A stretch of 64,000 nt of DNA from Planctomycetota bacterium (GCA_016207825.1 JACQZI010000011.1:1-64000), one strand, 5' to 3'. Shown: positions 24,794-33,645, numbered from the stretch's first letter. Made by a program: numbers and translations. Notes: generated from the sequence alone by a model not told the origin.

Positions 24794-25376
24794 GGATGTT
24801 TATATAGGGTAGATAGGGGGTGTAGTGGTCCCGGAGCCAAAAAATCTTTCCAACCCCTTTTAAACCAAGAGGATACAAATTATGATTAGTCATAACCCCT
24901 GCCAAATTCGGACTTAGGTATTTTCGGCTTGATATGCAATTCCTTATCTTCTTGATTATAAAGGAGTTGGGAATTATGACCGCAATAATGGTTAGAATTA
25001 TCGTATATAGCATCCTATTGTAACCAGTCAAACGGCAATTGTAACAATTCGTTTAGGAAAACCAAAATCCCGCAAAAAATCCGAAAAATATTTTTGGCTG
25101 TAACATCTTGAATTACCACTTGTTATAACCATTTTCGTTAAAGCTTTCGGGAAAACTCCGTTTTCAATTGTAACCGTTACCATATAAAGGGTGGAAGACG
25201 ATAAAAGAAAACAAGATAAGCTGATACAGGAATTTGTGGATAAGAAAAATCGCAACTATTTTCATATGATTCCGAGATTTTCCCTAAAAAGGGTAGGGGG
25301 TCAGGCCAATTAATATTAGAGGGATAGGTCGGTTTCCGGGCGGACCTTCCGGTTCTTCTTCAGTTAGTCCTTCAGT

Positions 25377-25392
25377 CCCGATGAATATCGGG
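25377..25392 (+). repeat. CCCGAT palindrome
   Basis: CCCGAT-GAAT-ATCGGG, identical to the copy at 13894-13909 and 83-98 bp before the start of the next gene. Confidence 0.7.
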
Positions 25393-25474
25393 ACGGCTAA
25401 CAGTAAGTCTCTTCAGGTAATAAACCCGCCTGAAAGAGACGAGTAAACAAAGCGGTTTAGAAAGGAGAAAGCGT

Positions 25475-26269
25475 ATGTCAACCATAGTTAGCCATGTGAT
25501 TTTCATGGTCGGTTTGCCGCTTGAAACGCCGGAACGCATCGGGGAGAACTGGCTGGAAGGCTTGAAGGGCAATGCCCTCAAGCTCTACCAGAATCTCCTG
25601 GCGCGGATACCGGATAGTTTCAAGTTTCAGGAGCGTATGGCGGCTCCGGCTAACCAGGGCTTTGCCGAGATGATTGACCCGTCGTTTGTTTCCCGTACCG
25701 GGAACAAAAAGTCCCACATCGTGGACAGCCACGGGAAAAACCTCAGCGAGGCTTACCAGAAGTTCGTCCGCGGCCTTAACTACGCCTTTGAAACCGTTGA
25801 CGGCGTCCAAGCCAAACGGTTCAAAGAGAAAGTGGAAAAGGCAAAGGAGAGTTTCCTGGAAGGGTTAGCCCGGCGCGCGCTCCTCTTTGGCGGAACCAAA
25901 GTGGAAGGCCGCGGCCCGGCGCCATTAGCCAGCCTTTGGCTGGTTAACCAGCGCGGGGTTTCGGGTATGCTGCGTGAAGGCGACCAGGTCCTGCAGGGCG
26001 GTCCTTACCGGATTTGCCAGATACAGGACAGGTCGACTTTCAAAGCGGCGCTTACCCAGCGGCTCATCCAGGCGGGAATCAGGATTATCAAATCCAACTT
26101 TTCCGCATCGGTTATCGCCGAAGAGAACAACCAGAACAACCAGACGGTGCAAAAGTTCATAGACCCTTCATTGGGAATGGAATCTTTCGCCACCGGCGGC
26201 GCTTCACGTTTGGATTTCATCCTCGTGAACGACCAGTTGTCTCTGGAAGTGCAGGCGAGCAGGGTGTAA
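25475..26269 (+). CDS. Unrecognised 264-residue protein, family copy 1
   Basis: I do not recognise this protein. It has no signal peptide or membrane segment and is rich in mixed helix. It shares two clear blocks with the protein at 38025-38828: FETVDGVQAKRFKEKVEKAK (about residues 108-127; the other has FATVDGVEAKRFKEAV) and KFIDPSLGMESFATGGASRLDF (about 227-248; the other has MFIDPSLGLVSFSPGGGSHLD). Both end in a short VxxSxV-type tail (QASRV, KVSQV). Length and block order agree, so they are paralogues. A good ribosome-binding site and a following terminator (26281-26317) show it is a real single-gene unit. A degenerate tandem array lies 0.7 kb upstream. Confidence 0.8.
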   Translation: MSTIVSHVIFMVGLPLETPERIGENWLEGLKGNALKLYQNLLARIPDSFKFQERMAAPANQGFAEMIDPSFVSRTGNKKSHIVDSHGKNLSEAYQKFVRGLNYAFETVDGVQAKRFKEKVEKAKESFLEGLARRALLFGGTKVEGRGPAPLASLWLVNQRGVSGMLREGDQVLQGGPYRICQIQDRSTFKAALTQRLIQAGIRIIKSNFSASVIAEENNQNNQTVQKFIDPSLGMESFATGGASRLDFILVNDQLSLEVQASRV

Positions 26270-26280
26270 CCCAAGGGTTA

Positions 26281-26317
26281 GGGGAAGGAGGTCCCGGCTC
26301 CTCCCCCCCTCTTTTTT
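26281..26317 (+). terminator. Rho-independent terminator
   Basis: A GC-rich inverted repeat (GGGGAAGGAG facing CTCCTCCCC across a GTCCCGG loop) is followed by CTTTTTT, directly after the unknown 264-residue gene. Confidence 0.75.
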
Positions 26318-26400
26318 ATTTATCCGCTTTGTCATAAATAAATTATTTCCTTCTGATAATTCATTTTCTTTTGGTATAGGACCATCGTCCTAACCACTGC

Positions 26401-26458
26401 CCCGCTCTGCTTCGCTCCGCGGGACTATAGGGAGTCCCTGCCCCGAAAGTATTCGGGG
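26401..26458 (+). repeat. GC-rich palindromes before fmt
   Basis: CCCGCTCTGC-TTCGCTCCGCGGG (26401-26423) is followed by CCCCGAAAGTATTCGGGG (26441-26458). Both resemble the short palindromes scattered elsewhere in the window. No gene was seen in 26318-26499. Confidence 0.6.
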
Positions 26459-26499
26459 ACAGGGGAAAATCATATTAAAGTTATCAAGAAGCGATTTTC

Positions 26500-26528
26500 T
26501 TGCTATAAAAATCTTACTTTATTATAAT
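26500..26528 (+). promoter_or_regulatory. Promoter of fmt, leaderless layout
   Basis: TTGCTA (26500-26505), 17-bp spacer, TATAAT (26523-26528), then 7 nt to the ATG at 26536. Confidence 0.75.
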
Positions 26529-26535
26529 TATTGCC

Positions 26536-27492
26536 ATGCAAATACTTTTCGCCGGAACAGCGCCTTTTGCCGTGCCGATCCTGGAAAAACTGATTGTCAG
26601 TAAAAACCACGTGATACTCGGCGTGGTCACCCAGCCGGACCGCTGCCAGGGACGAGGATTGAATATCATACCTTCCCCGGTAAAAAAATTAATCTCAAAA
26701 TATCATTACCCTGTCTACCAGCCTGAAGACATAAACGATGCCTCTTTTACCCAGACTTTAAGAAAGCTAAACCCGGAAGCGGTTATCCTGGCGGCTTACG
26801 GGCAGAAGATATCCAACACGCTTCTTAACATTCCTCCTTATGGATGGATCAATATCCACCCGTCACTTTTACCCAAATACCGGGGAGCCGCACCGGTTGC
26901 CCATGCCGTCTTAAACAGTGAAACGCTGACCGGTGTTACCATCATGAAAATGGTCTCTAAAATGGATGCCGGACCGATAATGGCCCAGCAATCGCTCATG
27001 GTAAAACCTGAAGAAACCACGGCCGAACTGGAGCAACGCCTGGCCGGGTTAGGCGGTGAACTGCTACTCAACACCCTTGCCAAACTGGAAAAGGGCGAAA
27101 TAGAAACCAAGTCGCAGTTTGAAGAAGGAGTAACGCTCGCTCCGTGCATGACCAAAAAAGAAGGCCTTATCAACTGGGCACAATCGGCATTTAAAGTTTA
27201 TAACCATATCCGCGCCATGCAACCATGGCCCGGTGCATATACATTTTACCAACGCCCCGGCCATAAATCCATCCAGGTAAACCTTATCCGGGCAAGCCTG
27301 GGGCTGAAAGAAAGCTTTAACGAACCGCCCGGCACGATTATCGCCGCCACCAAAGCACGGCTTCTGGTAAACACCTCGGATGGGGCGATACATATTGAAG
27401 AATTGAAACCGGCCGGAAAAAACGCCATGTCCGCCTCGGATTTTATCAACGGTTACCGCGTCAAGAAAGGAGATTTCTTTGGGAATCACTGA
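26536..27492 (+). CDS. fmt: Methionyl-tRNA formyltransferase
   Basis: The 318-residue enzyme formylates initiator Met-tRNA using 10-formyl-tetrahydrofolate. The N-terminal motif FAGTAPFAVPIL, the folate-site signature NIHPSLLPKYRGAAP, and the KMDAGPIM loop are all present, with a normal C-terminal tRNA-binding domain. The length is typical. The start is fixed by the promoter 7 nt upstream and by homology to family N-termini. The following DUF116 gene overlaps its end by 14 bp. Confidence 0.96.
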   Translation: MQILFAGTAPFAVPILEKLIVSKNHVILGVVTQPDRCQGRGLNIIPSPVKKLISKYHYPVYQPEDINDASFTQTLRKLNPEAVILAAYGQKISNTLLNIPPYGWINIHPSLLPKYRGAAPVAHAVLNSETLTGVTIMKMVSKMDAGPIMAQQSLMVKPEETTAELEQRLAGLGGELLLNTLAKLEKGEIETKSQFEEGVTLAPCMTKKEGLINWAQSAFKVYNHIRAMQPWPGAYTFYQRPGHKSIQVNLIRASLGLKESFNEPPGTIIAATKARLLVNTSDGAIHIEELKPAGKNAMSASDFINGYRVKKGDFFGNH

Positions 27493-27934
27493 CCCCTTGT
27501 TTATCGGATTGAACCGGCTCCGCCTGAACAAGCTAAAGAAAAAGAAAGTCGCCCCGGAAAAGCTCCTCATCCTTTTCTCCTACTGCCTGCAGAATTCGGA
27601 ATGCCCGCAGAAAATCGTGGCGAGCCTTTCCAACTGCAAACGATGCGGCAAATGCACGGTGAAAAACATCCTTGAATTGGGGGAAAAATACCGCGTCCGC
27701 TGTGTCGTGGCAAGCGGAGGGGGAATGGCCCTGGAAAAAGTAAAGGCCTCCGGCGCCCAGGTTATTATCGCCATCGCCTGCGAAAAAGAACTGAAGCTGG
27801 GCATCAAAGGCGTCTTCCCCAAGCCGGTCGAAGCCATTCCCAACAAGCGCCCCAAAGGGCCCTGCAAAGATTGCGAAGTAGACCCGGAAAAAATAGAATT
27901 GGCCCTGTGCTCACTTTGCAAGCAGGAAGAATAA
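27479..27934 (+). CDS. DUF116 domain protein
   Basis: The 151-residue protein matches DUF116, a cysteine-rich family of unknown function. Visible cysteines are in YCLQNSECPQK, NCKRCGKCTV, ACEKEL, CKDCEVD and LCSLCKQ, suggesting Fe-S or zinc binding. The central VRCVVASGGGMALEKVKASGAQVIIAIACEKELKLG stretch looks like a Rossmann-type fold. It begins at a TTG (27479) 8 nt after an AAGGAG ribosome-binding site within the fmt 3' end, so it is translationally coupled to fmt. This pairing with fmt is seen in several bacterial groups, but the function is not known. Confidence 0.82.
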   Translation: MGITDPLFIGLNRLRLNKLKKKKVAPEKLLILFSYCLQNSECPQKIVASLSNCKRCGKCTVKNILELGEKYRVRCVVASGGGMALEKVKASGAQVIIAIACEKELKLGIKGVFPKPVEAIPNKRPKGPCKDCEVDPEKIELALCSLCKQEE

Positions 27935-27953
27935 ACTAATCGCAAGATTTTAT

Positions 27954-27982
27954 TTGACATCCGATTGATATTCTTCTACATT
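27954..27982 (+). promoter_or_regulatory. Promoter of the DUF5679 gene
   Basis: TTGACA (27954-27959), 17-bp spacer, TACATT (27977-27982). The leader of about 60 nt contains a CCCGAT palindrome. Confidence 0.65.
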
Positions 27983-28015
27983 CTATAGCCTATTAGAGAT
28001 ATATAGTTTTTATGT

Positions 28016-28031
28016 CCCGATAACCATCGGG
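28016..28031 (+). repeat. CCCGAT palindrome in a 5' leader
   Basis: CCCGAT-AACC-ATCGGG lies in the leader of the DUF5679 gene, 16 bp before its start codon. Confidence 0.7.
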
Positions 28032-28047
28032 ATGAAAGGAGCATAAT

Positions 28048-28197
28048 ATGGCGGATGATAAAGGCTATTGCGTGAAATGCAAGGCAAAGAAAACCATCGA
28101 GGGCGCTAAAGTGGTCACCATGAAGAACAAAAGGAAAGCCATGAAAGGCAAATGCCCCACTTGCGGAACCGGCATGTTCAGAATCATGGGCAAATAA
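28048..28197 (+). CDS. Small DUF5679 zinc-ribbon protein
   Basis: This 49-residue protein (MADDKGYCVKCKAKK to CPTCGTGMFRIMGK) carries two CxxC pairs (C8/C11 and C36/C39) and matches the DUF5679 zinc-ribbon family by pattern. An AAAGGAG ribosome-binding site, its own promoter and a strong terminator behind it show that it is a genuine single-gene unit. The function is unknown; a small nucleic-acid-binding or metal-binding role is typical of such ribbons. Confidence 0.85.
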   Translation: MADDKGYCVKCKAKKTIEGAKVVTMKNKRKAMKGKCPTCGTGMFRIMGK

Positions 28198-28231
28198 GAC
28201 AGGATTGCCGCAGTTTGCTAAACAGTAATTT

Positions 28232-28276
28232 AAGCTCCGGGGTTTTTACCGTTCGGGCAGAAGCCCCGGAGCTTTT
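28232..28276 (+). terminator. Rho-independent terminator
   Basis: GCTCCGGGG (28234-28242) pairs perfectly with CCCCGGAGC (28264-28272), followed by TTTT, just after the DUF5679 gene. Confidence 0.85.
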
Positions 28277-28360
28277 CCCAATAATCACACAATCAGTTTT
28301 TACCCTTTTCTCTCCCTGCCTATTTTGCCGAAATAAGATAATACCGGCTAAAAATATCCA

Positions 28361-28389
28361 TTGTCTTAACCGGATATAAATGGTATAGT
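28361..28389 (+). promoter_or_regulatory. Promoter of the deacetylase gene, leaderless layout
   Basis: TTGTCT (28361-28366), 17-bp spacer, TATAGT (28384-28389), then 7 nt to the ATG at 28397. Confidence 0.72.
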
Positions 28390-28396
28390 ATTTATT

Positions 28397-29299
28397 ATGA
28401 GCCCAGCCAAGAAACCGAAGAAGCTTTGGAGGATAATCGTCGCCGTTTTATTAGGCTTATTGCTGATTGCCTCGGCAACGGCGAATTATTCGCTCTATAC
28501 TATCAACCAACGCCTCGCGGCACAAAACGAAGACGCCAAATCGCTTGCCCGAAAGCTCCAGCTGGAAATTATGCAGCTTAAGGAACAAATCAAACAGCTG
28601 GAACAGGCACGCAACCCAAATGCCGCCAAACCAAATGCAGTGGTTTTCACCTTTGACGACGGCCCATACCGCAGTTACAGCCCTGATAATTCAACCGAAC
28701 ATACGGAAATTATCCTGGATATCCTTAAGAAAAACAATATCAAGGCAACTTTCTTCGTCCTGGGATGCCAGTTTGATGAAGAACAGGTCGGCAGCGGGGG
28801 AACACTTGAACGCTATAAAAAATGGGTTAAACGCGTGGTTGACGAAGGGCACACCTTAAGCATCCACGATTACAACCATATCCCCTACTGGAAACAATCC
28901 AGGGAAGAACTGGAAAAGTCGTTTAAATTTACTTCGGGCAAAATACGGGAGTTTACCGGCGTCTCCCCTTCAAAGTATGTGCGCTCGCCGGGCGGCAGTA
29001 TTTCCGAAGAGGCTCAAGCCTATCTCAAGCAAAAGGGTCTCCGGCATGTCTATTGGAATATTGAGGCAGAGCCTTTAAACCTGAAGACAAGCGGCGGGTT
29101 CCTTGACCACGTAAAGAACGAAATCGCCCAGGGACAGCGCGGGATAATCCTGATGCACGACCGGAACGCCTCCGGATACCTCGCGGATTTAATCAAGTAT
29201 CTCAATTCCAAAAATATTAAGATTATCTCCCTTGCCGAGTGGGATAGAAAATACGCCCTGCCCAAAACACCCTACAAAAACCAGGTCGTCCGGTTTTAG
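28397..29299 (+). CDS. Membrane-anchored polysaccharide deacetylase (NodB type)
   Basis: The 300-residue protein has an N-terminal membrane anchor (about 11-29), a coiled coil (about 36-72) and a NodB domain. The catalytic motif 1 is TFDDGP (85-90), motif 2 is HDYNH (an HxxxH metal pair), motif 3 is RSPGG, and a late LMHDRN carries the final histidine-aspartate motif. Such enzymes remove N-acetyl groups from chitin-like polymers or peptidoglycan outside the membrane. The substrate is not readable. It precedes the cyclase gene. Confidence 0.9.
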   Translation: MSPAKKPKKLWRIIVAVLLGLLLIASATANYSLYTINQRLAAQNEDAKSLARKLQLEIMQLKEQIKQLEQARNPNAAKPNAVVFTFDDGPYRSYSPDNSTEHTEIILDILKKNNIKATFFVLGCQFDEEQVGSGGTLERYKKWVKRVVDEGHTLSIHDYNHIPYWKQSREELEKSFKFTSGKIREFTGVSPSKYVRSPGGSISEEAQAYLKQKGLRHVYWNIEAEPLNLKTSGGFLDHVKNEIAQGQRGIILMHDRNASGYLADLIKYLNSKNIKIISLAEWDRKYALPKTPYKNQVVRF

Positions 29300-29332
29300 C
29301 CCTTTAGCGCATCTTCACGCTTCATTAATTAC

Positions 29333-29360
29333 TTGAATTCAGGCGTAAAATCCTTATATT
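29333..29360 (+). promoter_or_regulatory. Probable promoter of the cyclase gene
   Basis: TTGAAT (29333-29338), 16-bp spacer, TATATT (29355-29360), 8 nt before the ATG at 29369. It supports that ATG over the TTG at 29333, which would lie in the -35 box. Confidence 0.55.
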
Positions 29361-29368
29361 ATAACGGA

Positions 29369-31324
29369 ATGCGCATAAGGATTAAGAAAGTCTTTATCGG
29401 GCTGGCTATCGGTTTAATCTCCGCCATTCTGGCGAAAGTCCTTTTTACCGCAATTCCTTTCCTTTCCGGGACAGAAATCTTAACTCTTGATTACCGTTTT
29501 AAACTCTTTGCCGAACCTTCTAGTGCCGCCAAGGATATCGTCATCATCGCGATTGACCAATTAAGCCTGGATTACATGGAAGACCGGGGTGAGGAACAGG
29601 ACCCTGTTTTCTGGCCGTGGAACAGGGCAGTTTACGCGGCGGCCGTGGATTACCTAAGCCGGGGGAAACCCAAAGCGATCATATTTGATATCACCTTGAA
29701 ACGGACGGATGAAGAAGGGGACGATCTCTTTGCCAAGAGCATCAAAAACGCCGGCAATGTCTACTGCCCCATGGTCTTCACACAGGAAAAAAACCAGGAC
29801 TATGCCAAAACGATAAGTCCCCAATCCAAGGAGTTACTGCTTAATAAGTTCTCGATTGACGTGCCAAATAACACCCGCCTCCAAACACCCATTTATAATA
29901 TGGCGCATCCGCCTAATGAAATACTGCTGCCAAGCCCCAAACGGCTGGGCTCGGTAAACATAGATAAGGATAAAGACGGAGTATTAAGAAAAATCCCTTT
30001 GCTTTTCAGTTATGAAAATAATCTTTTCCCCTCATTATCCCTTGCCGTGGCGCTGGACATGCTCACATCAACGGGAATTTTCATATCCGATAACAACGAA
30101 CTTTCTTTTTCACCCGCACATAAGTTTCCCCTGACACCGCAGGGCGAAATGTATATCTGGTGGCGCGGCCCGGCAAAAAGCTATTCGTATATCTCTTTCC
30201 GCACGATTTATGCCAATTGGTATGACACGCTTCAAAAGAAATCTTTCGAAAGCAAGTTTATCCCTGAATATTTCAAGGATAAAATCGTCTTTATCGGCTC
30301 GACTGCCCCATCCCACGGGGATTTGCATTCCGTACCGACGGATAATATCTACCCGGGCGTGGAAGCGCAGGCAACCGTGCTCGATAACCTTCTTTCCGGG
30401 CAATCCCTCCGTCCCGCAACCAATACGGTTAACTGGATTATCACCCTGCTTTTATGCGCCCTGTGCGGTTTTGTCATGTTTGCTTTTCCCTCATTCCTGG
30501 GGGGAGTTATCTCTGTGGCGGTTGCCGGCATCGTTTTTATTGTTATTAATTTATCCCTTTTCGCCGGGTCTCATTACTGGCTCGATATGGCTTCTCCCAT
30601 GGCAGGTCTTTGCCTAACCTTTACCGGTGCGACCGTCGTTTATTACTTTAGCGAAGGAAAGGAAAAACGGCGCATCAAGACGACCTTTTCCAAATATGTC
30701 TCGCCAGATGTGGTGGATGAAATCCTGCGTGATTACAAGGGAATAAAAGCGGATACCGGCCAGCGCAAGGGAATGACCATCCTCTTTTCCGATATCCGCG
30801 GTTTTACCAATATGTCCGAATCCATCCCGCCTGAACAGGTCGTCAGCCTGTTAAACGAATACCTGACCCTGATGGTCGAGGTGATATTCCGCCACGGCGG
30901 GACTCTTGACAAATACATCGGGGATGGTATAATGGCTTTCTTCGGCGCGCCGAAAGAGCAGGTAAACCATGCCAGGCTCGCCGTTCTGACCGCCGTGGAA
31001 ATGGTCCGGGAATCCCGGCGCCTGGAGGTAAAATGGAAAGCGGAAGGGAAGCCCAACCTGAATATCGGAATCGGGATAAATACGGGCGACGCCGTGGTCG
31101 GCAATATCGGCTCGGAAAAACGGCTGGATTATACGGTCATAGGCGATAACGTCAACCTGGCGGCGCGGCTGGAACCCTTGAATAAAGAATACAAAACTAA
31201 TATCGTCATAAGCGAATCCACTGCCCGGATGTTGGGCGATGAGTTTAAACTTAAAGAACTGGGCACGGTCAATATCCGCGGCAAGGAAAAACCGATAAAG
31301 ATTTACGAGGTGATTATAAATTAG
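29369..31324 (+). CDS. CHASE2 adenylate/guanylate cyclase
   Basis: The 651-residue protein has an N-terminal membrane segment, an extracytoplasmic CHASE2 sensor domain (including SKDIVIIAID-like and KAIIFDITLKRTDEEGD segments), three closely spaced membrane helices around residues 355-430, and a class III cyclase domain. Metal-binding aspartates are in LFSDIRGFT and KYIGDGIMAFFG, and the transition-state residues are in DYTVIGDNVNLAARLE. It should make cAMP or cGMP from NTP in response to an outside signal. The start at ATG 29369 is preferred over TTG 29333 because a promoter covers the latter. Confidence 0.9.
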   Translation: MRIRIKKVFIGLAIGLISAILAKVLFTAIPFLSGTEILTLDYRFKLFAEPSSAAKDIVIIAIDQLSLDYMEDRGEEQDPVFWPWNRAVYAAAVDYLSRGKPKAIIFDITLKRTDEEGDDLFAKSIKNAGNVYCPMVFTQEKNQDYAKTISPQSKELLLNKFSIDVPNNTRLQTPIYNMAHPPNEILLPSPKRLGSVNIDKDKDGVLRKIPLLFSYENNLFPSLSLAVALDMLTSTGIFISDNNELSFSPAHKFPLTPQGEMYIWWRGPAKSYSYISFRTIYANWYDTLQKKSFESKFIPEYFKDKIVFIGSTAPSHGDLHSVPTDNIYPGVEAQATVLDNLLSGQSLRPATNTVNWIITLLLCALCGFVMFAFPSFLGGVISVAVAGIVFIVINLSLFAGSHYWLDMASPMAGLCLTFTGATVVYYFSEGKEKRRIKTTFSKYVSPDVVDEILRDYKGIKADTGQRKGMTILFSDIRGFTNMSESIPPEQVVSLLNEYLTLMVEVIFRHGGTLDKYIGDGIMAFFGAPKEQVNHARLAVLTAVEMVRESRRLEVKWKAEGKPNLNIGIGINTGDAVVGNIGSEKRLDYTVIGDNVNLAARLEPLNKEYKTNIVISESTARMLGDEFKLKELGTVNIRGKEKPIKIYEVIIN

Positions 31325-31337
31325 AAAGGAACATCAT

Positions 31338-31838
31338 ATGAAAAAGATTCTCATTCTCTGCGGCATTCCGGCGTTTCTCCTTTCCTTATGCCTGATGAAT
31401 TTAAGCTTTGCCGAAACCGAACTCGTCTATGTAACCAAAACCAAGGCCGACCTGAAAGAAGGCCCGGGAGAGCTCGAATACAAAACCGTGGCAAAGCTGA
31501 AACAGCGCGATATGCTGGAGGTTCTGGAAACCAAGGATGATTGGCTGAAAGTAAAAGACCTTAAATCCGGCAAGACCGGTTGGATTTACAAGGATAAAGT
31601 AAGCGCGGAAAAGCCCGAAGTAAAGAAAACCGAAAGCGCCTTGGGCAAAATCGCCCGTGACGGCGATGCCTCGGAAACGGCCAATACCACGGCCGCCGCC
31701 GGGATACGGCCCTTCGACCAAAAAAACTACCAGGGGCTCTCGGGCGATTTCAAATCGGTCGAGCAAATGGAAATGTGGCGCAAAGGTATCATGGACGGCG
31801 AAGTGATTGAGTTTATGAAACAGGGGAAATTGAGATAA
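31338..31838 (+). CDS. Secreted bacterial SH3 domain protein
   Basis: The 166-residue protein has a signal peptide (about 1-25, ending near LSFAE) and one SH3b domain (about 28-92; KADLKEGPGELEYKTVAKL, LEVLETKDDWLKVKDL, TGWIYKDKV). The rest is low-complexity with no family I recognise. It follows the cyclase gene by 13 bp with an AGAAAGGAAC ribosome-binding site, so it is probably in the same transcript. SH3b domains usually bind cell-wall peptides. Confidence 0.85.
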   Translation: MKKILILCGIPAFLLSLCLMNLSFAETELVYVTKTKADLKEGPGELEYKTVAKLKQRDMLEVLETKDDWLKVKDLKSGKTGWIYKDKVSAEKPEVKKTESALGKIARDGDASETANTTAAAGIRPFDQKNYQGLSGDFKSVEQMEMWRKGIMDGEVIEFMKQGKLR

Positions 31839-31848
31839 AACTATTTAA

Positions 31849-31934
31849 TAAGATTGCCACGCTCTCGTTGGTCGCTCGCAATGACGTCATTGCGAGGAAC
31901 GAATAGAATGAGCGACGAAGTAATCTTACCGCCA
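31849..31934 (+). repeat. Intergenic palindromic repeat (CTCGCAATGACGTCATTGCGAG core)
   Basis: A palindrome centred on TGACGTCA (core arms CTCGCAATGAC / GTCATTGCGAG, near 31882-31905) is flanked by further complementary parts GATTGCCACG and CGACGAAGTAATC. This form is a common dispersed repeat in environmental bacterial genomes (established pattern; exact family not identified). It lies between the SH3 and M48 genes. Confidence 0.75.
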
Positions 31935-31969
31935 TGAGAAATTAGATGCGTTAAATAAGGAGTTATGAT

Positions 31970-32851
31970 ATGAAAAGATTGATTTTGCTAAGCGCTTTTC
32001 TTGCCCTGCTTTTTGGATGCACCGCCCTGCAAAAGGCATTAAAGGCCAAAGGGCTGGATAAGCAGGCCGCCGGAGTGGGCGTTATCCAGAATGTGGTCGC
32101 GGTCGCCACCCCTTTCAGCATTGATGAAGAGGTGGAAATCGGGCGCGCCATGGCCGCGCGGATGATTGCGCTTTCCGGCGGGATTTATCCGGATGAAAAA
32201 CTGAACCATTACCTCAACCTGGTGGGGAGAACCGCGGCGCTGACCGTCGGCAGGGAGGATTTGCCTGCCGATATGTACCAGTTCGCCGTTTTAAACAGCG
32301 AAGAAATAAACGCCTTTGCCGTACCGGGCGGCTATGTCTTTATTACCTTCGGCTCCTTAAAAATAATCCGCTCGGAAGCGGAACTGGCCGCGGTGCTGGC
32401 GCACGAAATCGCCCACGTGGATAAGCGTCACCTTTTGGATGCGATAAAGGCCGGCTATAAAATGGACCTCCTGTCCGATGCCGCCACGCTCTTGCAAAAA
32501 GGCGACAACGAAGGATTGAATAAAGTTCTCTCTTCCACTTCGGATTTCGGGGTGGGCACACTCCTGAAAAACGGATTATCGCGCGAATGCGAGGCGGAGG
32601 CAGACCATCAGGCGGTAAAGTTCCTGGTCAATACCGGATATCCTTCCGGGGTATTGGTCGATTTCCTCGGGAAGATTAATGAGAAGACCGCCCAAAATGA
32701 TGCCGGGACTAAACAGCTTTCCGCCACGCATCCGGATATGGCGTCGAGGATTAAGGCAATCAATGATTTTATCGCACAAAAGCAATTTAACCCGGATGCC
32801 GGACAGCTTGATGCGGAACGCTTTAACGAGTACGCTAAAGGAATAAAGTAA
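31970..32851 (+). CDS. M48-family metallopeptidase lipoprotein
   Basis: The 293-residue protein has a lipoprotein signal peptide ending in LLFGC (C17). The catalytic zinc motif is H145-E-I-A-H149, and the third ligand is in CEAEADHQA (near E208-E210). A central GGYVFITFGSL strand before the HExxH helix is typical of M48/BepA-type proteases, which act in outer-membrane protein quality control. It has an AAGGAG ribosome-binding site and is convergent with frr. Confidence 0.9.
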   Translation: MKRLILLSAFLALLFGCTALQKALKAKGLDKQAAGVGVIQNVVAVATPFSIDEEVEIGRAMAARMIALSGGIYPDEKLNHYLNLVGRTAALTVGREDLPADMYQFAVLNSEEINAFAVPGGYVFITFGSLKIIRSEAELAAVLAHEIAHVDKRHLLDAIKAGYKMDLLSDAATLLQKGDNEGLNKVLSSTSDFGVGTLLKNGLSRECEAEADHQAVKFLVNTGYPSGVLVDFLGKINEKTAQNDAGTKQLSATHPDMASRIKAINDFIAQKQFNPDAGQLDAERFNEYAKGIK

Positions 32852-32857
32852 AATCTC

Positions 32858-32911
32858 ACCACAGAGTTCACAGAGAAGGTGTTATAATTTACTCTGTGTT
32901 CTCAGTGGTAA
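32858..32911. terminator. Bidirectional hairpin between convergent genes
   Basis: ACCACAGAGTTCACAGAG (32858-32875) and CTCTGTGTTCTCAGTGGT (32894-32911) pair at 15 of 18 positions. The CACAGAG words are a common dispersed repeat. Its place between the M48 gene and frr suggests a terminator for both, although no long T-run follows. Confidence 0.55.
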
Positions 32912-32926
32912 ATATCTTTTTGGCAA

Positions 32927-33487
32927 TTAGACTTCCATTATCTCCTTAGTCTTCTTTTCCAGCAGTGTATCCACCTCTTTTTCGTATTTCTCGGTCAGTT
33001 TCTGCATTTCGTCTTTGACCTTGAATTTTTCATCCTCGGAGATGGTCTTGGCTTTTTCCTCGTCTTCCGCCATCTTAAGCGCGTCGCGCCGGATATTGCG
33101 GACGGAGACCTTATTGCGTTCGGCGGTTTCCTTGACCATTTTGCTCAATTGCTTGCGGCGCTCTTCGCTCAGGTGCGGAACGGCTAGGCGGACGAGTTTG
33201 CCATCGCTCTGGGGCGTGATGCCGAGTTCCGATTTTAGGATGGCTTTTTCTATATCGCCGATACAGGACATGTCAAATGGCTTAATGACCAGGAGACGCG
33301 GTTCCGGCACGCTGATGGTGGCAAGCTGTTTTAGGGGTGTTTGGGTGCCGTAATATTCCACGCGGATATTATCAACCAATGCCGGTGAAGCGCGTCCGGT
33401 CCGGATACCCTTGATTTCTTCGGCCATTACCTGGATAGTCTTCTGCATCCTCTGTTCGCTCTGCTGCATGATAACTTGATACGGCAT
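32927..33487 (-). CDS. frr: Ribosome recycling factor
   Basis: The 186-residue protein splits post-termination ribosomes together with EF-G. It shows the family pattern: GIRTGRASPALVDNIRVEYYGTQTPL, a central VRLAVPHLSEERRKQLSKMVKE helix and a long C-terminal helix with VDTLLEKKTKEIMEV. The length is typical. A GGAG ribosome-binding site precedes the ATG. No tsf or pyrH lies beside it, unlike the usual cluster. Confidence 0.96.
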   Translation of the reverse strand: MPYQVIMQQSEQRMQKTIQVMAEEIKGIRTGRASPALVDNIRVEYYGTQTPLKQLATISVPEPRLLVIKPFDMSCIGDIEKAILKSELGITPQSDGKLVRLAVPHLSEERRKQLSKMVKETAERNKVSVRNIRRDALKMAEDEEKAKTISEDEKFKVKDEMQKLTEKYEKEVDTLLEKKTKEIMEV

Positions 33488-33645
33488 ATATGGTCTCCTT
33501 CGTTACGGTTTATTATGTAATCTATTTTTTCAGCTTAATTAGTGTGCAAAATATTTTTTATCTCTGTCTAATTATATAAAATACCCTGGCAAAGTCAATC
33601 TTTAGGGTAGTTCTATCTTTATCGCTTATAAAACTAATATTCGTC

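Larger units (their letters stand above)
24352..25474. other. 1.1-kb region without protein genes, holding a degenerate 22-bp array
   Basis: No credible coding sequence was found. The main content is the degenerate tandem array described separately (24509-24793). The remainder is AT-rich between about 24900 and 25260 and includes a CCCGAT palindrome (25377-25392) and, next to it, AAGTCTCTTCAGG / CCTGAAAGAGAC complementary arms (25402-25441) that could form a hairpin just before the next gene. An AAAGGAGAAAGCGT ribosome-binding site precedes the ATG at 25475. Confidence 0.6.
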
